This document shows positions 30,112 through 38,929 of a stretch of 64,000 nt of DNA, piece after piece. The translations under genes and the position numbers were made by a program. The notes under the pieces were generated by a model that had not been told where the DNA came from, did not search any database, and saw nothing but the letters and a program-made list of their open reading frames with translations. Each line of letters begins with the position of its first letter. Positions within the stretch are counted from its first letter, which is position 1. The stretch lies in the NCBI GenBank assembly GCA_016720745.1, contig JADKKA010000019.1:806001-870000 (forward strand), read 5' to 3'. This stretch comes from Chitinophagaceae bacterium. Its GTDB lineage: Bacteria; Bacteroidota; Bacteroidia; Chitinophagales; Chitinophagaceae.

Positions 30112-31135
30112 AAAGTAGTTCAGGAAGTATTGGTCGTACAGTAGGTGAAATTGCCGCCCTGTCATCCCCACAGCATTGTGGGGACGGTGTTCGAGTCCCG
30201 TCCGGTCCGCAGAAAGCTCCACAGTAATGTGGGGCTTTTTGTTTTTAAAGTAGTTCAGGAAGTATTGGTCTTACAGTAGGTGAAATTGCCGCCCTGTCAT
30301 CCCCACAGCATTGTGGGGACGGCGTTCGAGTCCCGTCCGGTCCGCAAAGAGCTCCACAGCAATGTGGGGCTTTTTGTTTTTAGGACTTCAGGATTGGTCC
30401 TAGAATGCTGCCCTGTCATCCCCACAGCATTGTGGGGACGGTGTTCGAGTCCCGTCCGGTCCGCAAGAAGCTCCACAGTAATGTGGGGCTTTTTGTTTTT
30501 TGTAGATCAGTTGGTTAGAATGCCGTCCTGTCATCCCCACAGCATTGTGGGGACGGTGTTCGAGTCCCGTCCGGTCCGCAGAAAGCTCCACAGTAATGTG
30601 GGGCTTTTTGTTTTTAAAGTAGTTCAGGAAGTATTGGTCTTACAGTAGGTGAAATTGCCGCCCTGTCATCCCCACAGCATTGTGGGGACGGTGTTCGAGT
30701 CCCGTCCGGTCCGCAGAAAGCTCCACAGTAATGTGGGGCTTTTTGTTTTTAAAGTAGTTCAGGAAGTATTGGTCTTACAGTAGGTGAAATTGCCGCCCTG
30801 TCATCCCCACAGCATTGTGGGGACGGTGTTCGAGTCCCGTCCGGTCCGCAGAAAGCTCCACAGCAATGTGGGGCTTTTTGTTTTTTGGGACTTCAGTTGG
30901 TTAGAATGCTGCCCTGTCATCCCCACAGGATTGTGGGGACGGGTTCGAGTCCCGTCCGGTCCGCAGGAAGCTCCACAGCAATGTGGGGCTTTTTGTTTTT
31001 AAAGTAGTTCAGGAAGTATTGGTCGTACAGTAGGTGAAATTGCCGCCCTGTCATCCCCACAGCATTGTGGGGACGGTGTTCGAGTCCCGTCCGGTCCGCA
31101 GAAAGCTCCACAGCAATGTGGGGCTTTTTGTTTTT
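30112..31135 (+). repeat. Tandem array of eight tRNA-Asp-derived units
   Basis: Head-to-tail units span 30112-30246, 30247-30381, 30382-30500, 30501-30615, 30616-30750, 30751-30885, 30886-31000 and 31001-31135. Each holds a D-arm remnant, GCCGCCCTGTCA (anticodon arm 5' half and GTC loop), an added hairpin CCCCACA-GCAT-TGTGGGG, the tRNA T-arm and 3' acceptor strand ending CCGGTCCGCA, and the terminator hairpin. The three units 30382, 30501 and 30886 are shorter; 30501 and 30886 keep TCAGTTGGTTAGAATG as in the real tRNA, and 30382 keeps only part of that D-arm. The 135-bp units carry an altered, longer D-region. The acceptor 5' strand is lost throughout, so none can fold as a normal tRNA. Confidence 0.9.
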
Positions 31136-31245
31136 GAGCAGGTTAAGGAGTATTGGTTGATCTCTCTTTGATTATCGGGATGGTGAGAATGCCGCCCTGT
31201 CATCCCCACAGCATTGTGGGGACGGGGTTCGAGTCCTGTACGATT
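31136..31245 (+). repeat. Ninth, decayed tRNA-Asp-derived unit
   Basis: It keeps GAGAATGCCGCCCTGTCA and the CCCCACA/TGTGGGG hairpin, but the acceptor strand is ruined (GAGTCCTGTACGATTTTG) and the terminator is missing. It lies directly before the GIY-YIG ORF. Confidence 0.75.
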
Positions 31246-31282
31246 TTGATGAAGAATTGAGAAATCTTTGATTTTTGTATGG

Positions 31283-31558
31283 ATGGCTTATTATGTGTAT
31301 ATCATCCAGAGTGCAAAAGATATGAGTTATTATAAAGGGTACTCTTGTGATCCTGTTATCCGATTGCATCAGCACAATAACAGGGAATCAACTTATACTG
31401 CTGGAAAATGCCCTTGGAAACTCGTTTATGTGGAAGAATTGAGTTCGAAAAAAGAAGCGTTGATCCGGGAAAAAAATCTAAAGAAAGCTACAAGGGAACG
31501 AATTGAAGCGTTAATTAATCACCCTAAAAATGTCGTGGAGCGTTTTCTAGGGAATTGA
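31283..31558 (+). CDS. Small GIY-YIG endonuclease-domain protein
   Basis: 91 residues from the ATG at 31283 (MAYYVYIIQSAKDMSYYKGY); the earlier TTG at 31268 adds nothing conserved. The GIY and YIG motifs appear as YVYII and YYKGY, followed by RLHQHNN, TAGKCPWKLVYVEE and KEALIREKNLKK. This is the single-domain UPF0213-like type, whose cellular role is mostly unknown. It lies inside the tRNA-Asp-derived repeat region between units nine and ten, which suggests insertion or common mobilisation; that part is inference. Confidence 0.88.
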   Translation: MAYYVYIIQSAKDMSYYKGYSCDPVIRLHQHNNRESTYTAGKCPWKLVYVEELSSKKEALIREKNLKKATRERIEALINHPKNVVERFLGN

Positions 31559-31594
31559 AAGGTGATAACTTGGATGTAAATCATTCAATATTCC

Positions 31595-31702
31595 AGCTTG
31601 GGAAAATTGCCGCCTTGTCATCCCCACAGCATTGTGGGGACGGCATTCGAGTCCCGTCCGGTCCGCAGAAAGCTCCACAGTAATGTGGAGCTTTCTGTTT
31701 TT
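31595..31702 (+). repeat. Tenth tRNA-Asp-derived unit, isolated
   Basis: AATTGCCGCCTTGTCA, the CCCCACA/TGTGGGG hairpin, the complete T-arm and acceptor 3' strand, and a terminator variant (AGCTCCACA/TGTGGAGCT, now fully paired) ending in TTTCTGTTTTT. It is separated from the array by the GIY-YIG gene. Confidence 0.8.
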
Positions 31703-31844
31703 AAGAATTTCCCCTCTGGAATCATTGCCCGGGAAATAACCAGAATGAATAGCATCACCTGCTTTTGTCCCTGATTATCAATTATTAGCCCCTAAAACCG
31801 CCATTATCATATAATCCTTAATTTAGCCCCTCATTTTACAGCTT

Positions 31845-32816
31845 ATGCCAACTGATGCCAACAGGCAATTTCTGGATTTTGAGAAGCCCATCAAGGACCT
31901 GATCGATGAGATACAGACCATGCGGCACCGCCAGGAAAAGACCAAGATTGATTTTTCCGATTCCATTCAGAAACTGGAAGCAGGGATTCTTGAGAAAAGA
32001 AAGGAAATCACCCACAATCTCAGCAGCTGGCAAAGAGTACAGCTGAGCCGCCATCCTGATCGCCCCTATACCTTGAAGTACATCGATAAAATGACTACAC
32101 AGTTTGTGGAGTTATATGGTGACCGCAATGTAAAGGACGATAAAGCCATGGTGGGCGGCTTTGCCTCACTGGATGGAGAAACCGTGATGATCATTGGTCA
32201 GCAAAAAGGAATCAATACCAAGATGCGCCAGATGCGGAATTTTGGAATGGCTAATCCCGAAGGCTACCGCAAAGCTCTCCGCCTGATGAAGCTGGCAGAG
32301 AAATTCAATAAACCCGTTATTACACTCATTGATACGCCCGGTGCCTATCCTGGACTGGAAGCAGAAGAAAGAGGACAGGGAGAAGCCATCGCCCGGAATA
32401 TTTATGAAATGATCCGGCTGAAAGTACCCGTGATCTGTGTGATCATTGGAGAAGGTGCTAGCGGTGGAGCATTGGGTATTGGTGTAGGCGACAGAGTGTA
32501 TATGATGGAAAATACCTGGTACACGGTGATCTCTCCCGAAAGCTGCTCCTCCATTCTCTGGCGCAGCTGGGATAAAAAAGAAGTGGCCGCTGAACAACTC
32601 AGACTGACCGCTGAAAAAATGAAAGGCTTTGGACTGATTGACGGCATCATCCCTGAACCATTTGGTGGTGCTCATTGGGATTACCAGGAAGCAGCGAATA
32701 TTCTGAAAGATTTTCTGGCGCCCGTGCTGAAAGAATTAAAGACCATACCAGCTGAACAACGCGTGAGCAACCGGATTGAAAAGTTTGGGAAGATGGGATT
32801 TTGGGAAGAAGTTTAG
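31845..32816 (+). CDS. accA: Acetyl-CoA carboxylase carboxyltransferase subunit alpha
   Basis: 323 residues. An N-terminal helical part (FLDFEKPIKDLIDEIQTM) precedes the crotonase-like core with RPYTLKYIDKM, VGGFASLDG, TLIDTPGAYPG and GEGASGGALGIGVGDRVYM. It transfers the carboxyl group from biotin to acetyl-CoA with AccD. accB and accC lie 24 kb downstream; accD is not in this window. Upstream is unit ten of the tRNA-derived repeats. Confidence 0.97.
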   Translation: MPTDANRQFLDFEKPIKDLIDEIQTMRHRQEKTKIDFSDSIQKLEAGILEKRKEITHNLSSWQRVQLSRHPDRPYTLKYIDKMTTQFVELYGDRNVKDDKAMVGGFASLDGETVMIIGQQKGINTKMRQMRNFGMANPEGYRKALRLMKLAEKFNKPVITLIDTPGAYPGLEAEERGQGEAIARNIYEMIRLKVPVICVIIGEGASGGALGIGVGDRVYMMENTWYTVISPESCSSILWRSWDKKEVAAEQLRLTAEKMKGFGLIDGIIPEPFGGAHWDYQEAANILKDFLAPVLKELKTIPAEQRVSNRIEKFGKMGFWEEV

Positions 32817-32825
32817 TGTGAGCAG

Positions 32826-32880
32826 TGCAGTCATCAGTCGACAGTCAGCAGTCGACAGTCAGCAGTCATCAGTCGACAGC
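32826..32880. repeat. Word array between accA and dapA
   Basis: 'cagtcatcagtcgacagtcagcagtcg' words, the complement of those at 4790-4861, beginning 10 bp after the accA stop. Confidence 0.7.
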
Positions 32881-32920
32881 GTTTCATATTAGTCAGGCAA
32901 TTAAAAAATAAATCAGAAGA

Positions 32921-33808
32921 ATGTCGCTAAGGGAGAAATTTACAGGTACGGGAATTGCCATCGTTACTCCTTTTCAGGAAGATGGAAGTATAGACTGGGA
33001 AAGTTACAGCCGACTCATCGAGTTCTGGATCAGTAGTAAGGTGGAATACCTTGTCGTACTGGGTACCACCGGTGAAAGTGCTACTATTCATGGAGCAGAA
33101 AAGCAGGAAGTTTTTTCTTTTGTGGCCAGAGAAGTGGCTGGTCGCCTGCCCCTGATGGCTGGTATCGGCGGGAATGATACCCATGAAGTAGTGCAGGCCA
33201 TCACCGGATTTGATCTGAAAGGTTATGATGCCATTCTTTCTGTCAGCCCCTATTATAATAAACCCAACCAGGAAGGAATTTTCCAGCATTATAAAGCTTT
33301 GGATGCTGCAACGCCATTGCCCATCATGATGTATAATGTGCCATCCCGCACGGGGATGAGTGTGACTGCAGCAACCCAACTACGCATTGCCCGTGAACTG
33401 AAAAATATCTTCGGTACCAAGGAAGCCAGCGGCAATTTTGATCTGCTGAACCAGCTGATTAAAAACAAACCGGATGATTTCCTCGTGGTCAGCGGTGATG
33501 ATCCCATTACCCTGCAGATGATTGCACAGGGTGCAGAGGGTGTCATCTCCGTTGTAGCCAATGCTTATCCCAAGGATTTTTCAGAGATGGTTCGCCTTTG
33601 TTTACAAGGAGATTTTAAAAAAGCGGCACCCCTTCATTATAAATACATCGACATCATTTCTTCCCTATTTGCAGAAGGCAGTCCCAGCGGGGTCAAAGCC
33701 TATCTTGCTGAAATGGGTCTTTGTAAGAATACTTTCCGCTTACCTGTATACAAAGTCAGCGATGGGCTGATGGATCAAATCAGGCAACTGATGAAGGCGG
33801 CACAGTAA
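32921..33808 (+). CDS. dapA: 4-hydroxy-tetrahydrodipicolinate synthase
   Basis: 295-residue TIM barrel. It has GTTGESATIHGAEK, PYYNKPNQEGIFQHY (catalytic Tyr), MYNVPSRTGM and GTKEASGNFDLL (Schiff-base Lys). It condenses pyruvate with aspartate semialdehyde in lysine/diaminopimelate synthesis. Separated from accA by a word array; the esterase gene follows by 12 bp. Confidence 0.96.
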   Translation: MSLREKFTGTGIAIVTPFQEDGSIDWESYSRLIEFWISSKVEYLVVLGTTGESATIHGAEKQEVFSFVAREVAGRLPLMAGIGGNDTHEVVQAITGFDLKGYDAILSVSPYYNKPNQEGIFQHYKALDAATPLPIMMYNVPSRTGMSVTAATQLRIARELKNIFGTKEASGNFDLLNQLIKNKPDDFLVVSGDDPITLQMIAQGAEGVISVVANAYPKDFSEMVRLCLQGDFKKAAPLHYKYIDIISSLFAEGSPSGVKAYLAEMGLCKNTFRLPVYKVSDGLMDQIRQLMKAAQ

Positions 33809-33820
33809 TCAAAACATCCC

Positions 33821-34960
33821 ATGCAGCGGTTCCTCATCATATTGATTTTCTTTTGTTCAACCACATTTGCGCAAACCGTTCGTTTCACACTGGTATCATT
33901 ACCGGCTAATCATCCAGCCGGTTCATCCATTTTTATTGCCGGTTCCTTTAATCAATGGAATCCGGCTGACCCACAATTCAAATTCCAGTCTGATTCGGCA
34001 GGGCAATTTTATTTACAGGTCAATCTTCCCGCAGGAAATCATGCATACAAAATCACCCGGGGTAGCTGGGAGAAAGTAGAATGCACGGCAAACGGCGCTG
34101 CTATCGACAACCGGCAACTGAATCCTGCAACCAGCACTGAAGTAAAACTATCCGTAGCAGGATGGCAGGATTTGCTGGGTGTAAAAGAAAAATTACCGAC
34201 GTTCAGTAAGCAAGTAAGCATACTCGATACTGCTTTTTATATCCCGCAATTAAAACGGAAGCGAACTATCCGTGTCTATTTACCGGCAGATTATGCAGGA
34301 TCCAAAAAAAGATACCCGGTGATGTATATGCATGACGGACAGAATCTGTTCGATGACCGGACTTCCTACGCAGGTGAATGGGGGGTGGATGAATACCTGG
34401 ATTCGATGATTAAAAAGCCCTGTATTGTGGTGGCTATTGATAATGGCGGCTCGTACAGGATGAATGAATACTGTCCTTTTGACTTCGTACTCGGTCGGGA
34501 TCAATCCGAAAAGCAAAAGGGAGAGGGGAAGGACTATGTTTCATTTATTGTGAATACCCTGAAACCTTTTATTGATAAAAAACTGCGGACTAAAAAAGAA
34601 AAGGAGCATACGTTTATTGCCGGTTCTTCCATGGGCGGACTGATTTCGCTCTATGCAACACTGGCTTATCCCAAAACCTTTGGCGGTGCCGGTGTTTTTT
34701 CACCCTCTGTCTGGATCTGTAAAAAAGAATTACTGGCCTATGCTAAAACAAAAGGCCCTTCATTGCACTCCCGTATTTTCTTCTATAGCGGGAAACAGGA
34801 AAGTCGGGAAATGGTCCCTGATATGCTGACTGTATTTGAAACACTGCAAAAACAATCAAAATCAAAGATGACGGTAGTGATCAGGGATGAAGGTCAGCAC
34901 AACGAAAGAACCTGGAGAAAGGAATTGCCGGGATTTTTCCAATGGATACTCAGGAATTAA
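33821..34960 (+). CDS. Secreted esterase with N-terminal CBM48/AMPK-like domain
   Basis: 379 residues. Signal peptide MQRFLIILIFFCSTTFAQ, then an early-set domain (SIFIAGSFNQWNPAD; residues about 20-115) like glycogen-binding CBM48 modules. A D-esterase fold follows with MYMHDGQNLFDD and the nucleophile elbow GSSMGG (Ser270); the late His is in DEGQHNERTW. It resembles enterochelin-esterase-like enzymes; the substrate is unknown. The last 4 bp overlap the convergent rnz gene. Confidence 0.85.
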   Translation: MQRFLIILIFFCSTTFAQTVRFTLVSLPANHPAGSSIFIAGSFNQWNPADPQFKFQSDSAGQFYLQVNLPAGNHAYKITRGSWEKVECTANGAAIDNRQLNPATSTEVKLSVAGWQDLLGVKEKLPTFSKQVSILDTAFYIPQLKRKRTIRVYLPADYAGSKKRYPVMYMHDGQNLFDDRTSYAGEWGVDEYLDSMIKKPCIVVAIDNGGSYRMNEYCPFDFVLGRDQSEKQKGEGKDYVSFIVNTLKPFIDKKLRTKKEKEHTFIAGSSMGGLISLYATLAYPKTFGGAGVFSPSVWICKKELLAYAKTKGPSLHSRIFFYSGKQESREMVPDMLTVFETLQKQSKSKMTVVIRDEGQHNERTWRKELPGFFQWILRN

Positions 34961-35860
34961 ATTTCGTAACAAACCCCTTCGAGCGCCAGGCTGGTCTCGG
35001 GGAATACTTCCCTGGCTTCCTGTTCAAATTCTTCCAGGGTATCATATTTGCTGCTGAAATGCCCGATCAGTAATTTTTTAACCCCGGCTTTAACGGCCAT
35101 CTCCGCTGCCTGCTTACTGGTAGAATGAAAACGGGCTTCAGCCCTTTCCCGCAGATTATCCAGGTAAGTGGTCTCATGATAAATCATATCGAAACCTTCG
35201 ATATGGGGAATCAGGGATTCATCATACCGGGTATCCGCACAAAAAGCATAACGCCGGCCGGGTTCGCCGGGAGCGGTTACCCATTCATTTTTAACCAGGC
35301 TGCCGTCTTTGCGGGTATAGTCTTCGCCGTTCTTGAGCCGGTCGTAAAAGGATTGGGGAATTTCAAATGATCTGGCTTGTTCAGGGAGTAGGGAGCGCGC
35401 CTTCTTTTTCTCCGTAAAACTAAAGCCATAGCATTCAATCCGGTGATTGGTCCGGAAGCATTTAACCGTCAGTTTATCGGTATCGACCAGGGTGGCAGGT
35501 CCGGTAATGGTATGTAATTGTAAAGGGAAACAAAGCTGGGTATCGGCCACTTTGAGTTGCAACTCGATGATTTCTTTCAAGGGCGAAGGACCAAATACAT
35601 GCATTTCCTGCTGGTGACTTAACAAGCCAAGGGTGTTCAGCAGGCCGATCAATCCAAAATAGTGATCACCGTGCAGGTGGGAGATAAAAATATGTGAGAT
35701 CTTGCTCCGGCGAATCTTGTAATTGATCAATTGGATCTGGGTTCCTTCTCCACAATCGACGAGGTAGTTCTGGCCATCGAGGGTGACTACCTGACTGGTG
35801 GGATGACGGTCAAAGGCCGGGTACAGCAGAATTATTACCAAGAATTGTGACTGAAAACAT
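34957..35860 (-). pseudogene. rnz: Ribonuclease Z, frameshifted near its start
   Basis: Most of the protein is intact from 35841: SQVVTLDGQNYLVDCGEGTQ, the metal motif HLHGDHYFGL, and later HETTYLDN and GHFSSKYDTLEEF. RNase Z cuts tRNA 3' trailers. The family's N-terminus is found in another frame: ATG at 35860 reads MFSVTILGNNSAVP. The two frames join at the C-run 35819-35821, where removing one C gives NSAVPAFDRHPTSQ. So there is one extra base, real or a sequencing error. It follows a STAS-like gene by 47 bp. Confidence 0.85.
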
Positions 35861-35907
35861 CAGGTGCCGGGTTTTGGTGTGGTCGCTCAGACAGAACAAA
35901 ACTAAGA

Positions 35908-36330
35908 CTAAACCGGGTTCTCATTCGCTGCATCTTCGTCGCCGAACATTTCTCTTTCCATTTCCTCCATTTGCACAATATCCCAGGCTTCGGATTCGGT
36001 CGGGGTTACATTCATTAACTCGAGCAATTCCTGCTGGTCCAGGTAGTCCTCCACGGCCTGTTGCAATTCACAAATCACAAAAGAAGCCCCGCTTTCGTAG
36101 AATTGCTGCTGGATTTCCACCAGTTTTTCAGCGGCCGCCTGTTCTACCGTGCCGACCTCACCCAACCGGAGCACCAGGTTCCTGACCTCATTTCCAGCCG
36201 GCCGGGCGTCATTTTGCAGGTAGGAAAGCAGGTATTCCGCCATTTCCCCTGTCATACTAGCAGATAAAACAGGTTCTGACAGTGTTACAACATGGAATTT
36301 TTCTTTGGTATCAGATTTGACATTTATCAT
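35908..36330 (-). CDS. STAS-domain-like protein
   Basis: 140 residues with an anti-sigma-factor-antagonist-like pattern: FHVVTLSEPVLSASMTGEM, VRNLVLRLGEVGTVEQAAAE, then a helix-strand alternation and an acidic tail (EEMEREMFGDEDAANENPV). The usual conserved phospho-Ser context is not clear (GTVEQ), so signalling by phosphorylation is uncertain. It is upstream of rnz in the same direction. Confidence 0.65.
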   Translation of the reverse strand: MINVKSDTKEKFHVVTLSEPVLSASMTGEMAEYLLSYLQNDARPAGNEVRNLVLRLGEVGTVEQAAAEKLVEIQQQFYESGASFVICELQQAVEDYLDQQELLELMNVTPTESEAWDIVQMEEMEREMFGDEDAANENPV

Positions 36331-36500
36331 TTGTAGTGGGTTTCAGCATTTAACAACCCCGGGGGAGGCTGCCGCTAAAATGGAAAGCTGTTAAAACTGT
36401 CAGGTAAAAACAACTTAACTTATCAACATTCCGTTTATAATAACGGGCAAACCCGAACCGATTTTATTTGTTAATATTGTAGCACAACCAATTATCTTCA

Positions 36501-38857
36501 ATGGATAACAATTTTTCAGCACAGGTTAAAGAGATTATTTCTTTTAGTCGGGAGGAAGCACTCCGGCTGGGAAATGATTTTATTGGCACCGAACACCTCC
36601 TGCTCGGACTGATCAGAGAGGGTGATAATACTGCCGTCAAGATCCTCAAAAGTTTCAATGTAGACCTTTACGAACTTCGAAAGGAGATTGAACTGGCCGT
36701 GAAAGACAAGACTGGTAAGAATATTGCCAATATCAATAGCTTGCCTTTGACCAAGCAGGCAGAGAAAGTAATACGTGTAACCGTACTGGAGGCCAAGGCC
36801 CTGAAAAGTACCACGGTGGAAACGGAACACCTGATGTTGTCGATCCTCAAAAACAAGGAGAATATTGCCACGCAGATACTGAATCAGTTTGATGTGGATT
36901 ATGACCTCTTCCGTCAGGAACTGGGTATTGTAAAATCCAATGATCCCCGGGCTGAATTCCAGGATGAGAATGAAGATGATTTTGATGAAGAGAAGAAATT
37001 TTCTCAGTCTAAAGGCAGTGCCAAACAAGGGGCTTCAAAAAGCAAAACGCCTGTGCTTGATAATTTCGGTCGTGATATCACCAAGATGGCTGAACTGGGG
37101 GCACTGGATCCCATTGTGGGCCGGGAATCTGAAATTGAAAGAGTTTCTCAGATTCTTTCCCGCCGTAAAAAGAATAACCCGATCCTGATCGGTGAACCCG
37201 GTGTGGGTAAAACCGCCATTGTGGAAGGTCTGGCTCTCCGGATTGTACAAAGAAAAGTATCCCGTGTTTTATTTGATAAGCGGGTGATCTCGCTGGACCT
37301 GGCAGCCCTGGTTGCCGGTAGTTGCAATGTATTGGTGCCTCCACCCTTGATGAATACAGGATGTACATTGAAAAAGATGGTGCCCTGGATCGTCGTTTTC
37401 AGAAAGTGGTGATTGATCCGCCCAGTGTGGAGGATACCATCAAGATCCTCAACAATATCAAATCCAAGTACGAGGATTACCATAATGTCAACTACGATGA
37501 TGAAGCGATTGATGCCTGTGTGAAACTGAGTGATCGTTATGTTACTGACCGCCTGCTTCCGGATAAAGCCATTGATGTAATGGATGAAGTAGGAGCGAGA
37601 GTGCACCTGAAGAATATCAATGTGCCGCAAACTATTGTGGATCTGGAGCAGAAGATTGAAGATGTGAAGAATGAAAAGAATAAAGTGGTGAAGAGCCAGA
37701 AATTCGAAGAGGCAGCTTCCCTGCGGGATACGGAGAAAAGATTGCAGGAAGAACTGGAAAAAGCCAAATCCGACTGGGAAGAAGAAAGCAAACACAAAAG
37801 ATTCCCGATCGGGGAAGAAGATATTGCAGAAGTGGTGAGCATGATGACCGGTATTCCTGTGAAAAGAATGGTACAGGCTGAAACCGATAAACTGCGCCGC
37901 ATGGCAGAAGAAATGCGCGGCATGGTGGTAGGTCAGGATGAAGCGATTCAGAAAGTGGTAAAAGCCATTCAGCGGAACAGGGTAGGTTTAAAAGATCCGA
38001 AAAAGCCGATTGGTACTTTTATTTTCCTCGGACCTACCGGGGTGGGTAAAACCGAACTGGCCCGTGCACTGTCACGCCATATGTTTGATTCCGAAGACTC
38101 CCTGGTGAGGATTGATATGAGTGAATACATGGAGAAATTCACCGTGAGCAGACTGATCGGAGCGCCTCCCGGTTATGTGGGGTATGAAGAAGGTGGTCAG
38201 CTGACCGAGCGGGTTCGCCGCAAACCATATAGTGTGATCCTGCTGGATGAGATTGAAAAAGCACACCCTGATATTTATAATATCCTGTTGCAGGTACTGG
38301 ATGATGGGCAATTAACGGATGGACTGGGTAGAAAAGTAGATTTCAAGAATACCCTGATCATCATGACTTCCAATATCGGTGTCAGGCAGCTGAAGGATTT
38401 TGGAACAGGGGTTGGGTTTACCACCAGCTCTAAAATGGAAAACGAGGATGAAGCTAATAAGGCAGTCATTGAAAAAGCGCTGAAGAAAACCTTCTCTCCC
38501 GAATTCCTGAACAGGATTGATGATGTGGTGATCTTCAATAGTCTTTCCAAAGATCATATTTTCAGCATCATTGATATCCTGATGAAAGGGGTAATGAAAA
38601 GGCTGGCCAATCTGGGCTTTAGTCTGGAATTAACCGAAGATGCCAAGACCTTCCTCGCCGATAAAGGATATGATCAGCAGTTTGGTGCCAGACCTTTACA
38701 CCGGGCCATCCAGAAATACCTGGAAGATCCGCTGGCGGAAGAAATCCTGAACCTGAATGTAAAAGCAGGGGATGTGCTGATCGCAGATGCTGATACAGAG
38801 AATGGAAAACTCAAATTCTCGTTCAAAGCAAAATCAGAGGAGCCGACCAAGGCTTAA
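36501..38857 (+). pseudogene. clpC: ClpC-type AAA+ unfoldase with internal deletion
   Basis: The first frame (36501-37412) has two Clp-N repeats and Walker A of AAA1 (GEPGVGKTAIVEG, residues about 231-243) up to SLDLAALVAG. The second frame (from 37322) resumes at LQCIGASTLDEYRMYIEKDG and continues through the M-domain, AAA2 (GPTGVGKTELARA, VILLDEIEKAHPDI) and the C-terminus. At 37317-37322 about 58 codons expected in ClpC (pore loop KYRG, Walker B FIDEIH) are absent, and the frame changes. About 172 bp appear deleted. Either the gene is dead or the assembly has collapsed here. Confidence 0.85.
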
Positions 38858-38878
38858 GACAGATATTTAACACAGGAG

Positions 38879-38909
38879 AGGAGCAGCTGAAGAGTTGCTC
38901 CTTTTTTTT
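38879..38909 (+). terminator. Terminator of clpC
   Basis: AGGAGCA (38879-38885) / TGCTCCT (38896-38902) and an eight-T run. Confidence 0.85.
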
Positions 38910-38929
38910 GTAAAAAAATAACAAGATAC

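Noticed and set aside
30112..31135. CRISPR array
   Set aside because: There are no unique spacers: whole units repeat, with tRNA and terminator parts, and no cas genes are nearby.
30112..31135. Array as multiple functional tRNA-Asp genes
   Set aside because: All units lack the acceptor 5' strand and the anticodon 3' strand.
29875..31375. Several frames such as MELSADRTGLEHRPHNAVGM and MKLPPCHPHSIVG
   Set aside because: They are translations of the tRNA-Asp-derived repeats and their hairpins on both strands, not proteins.
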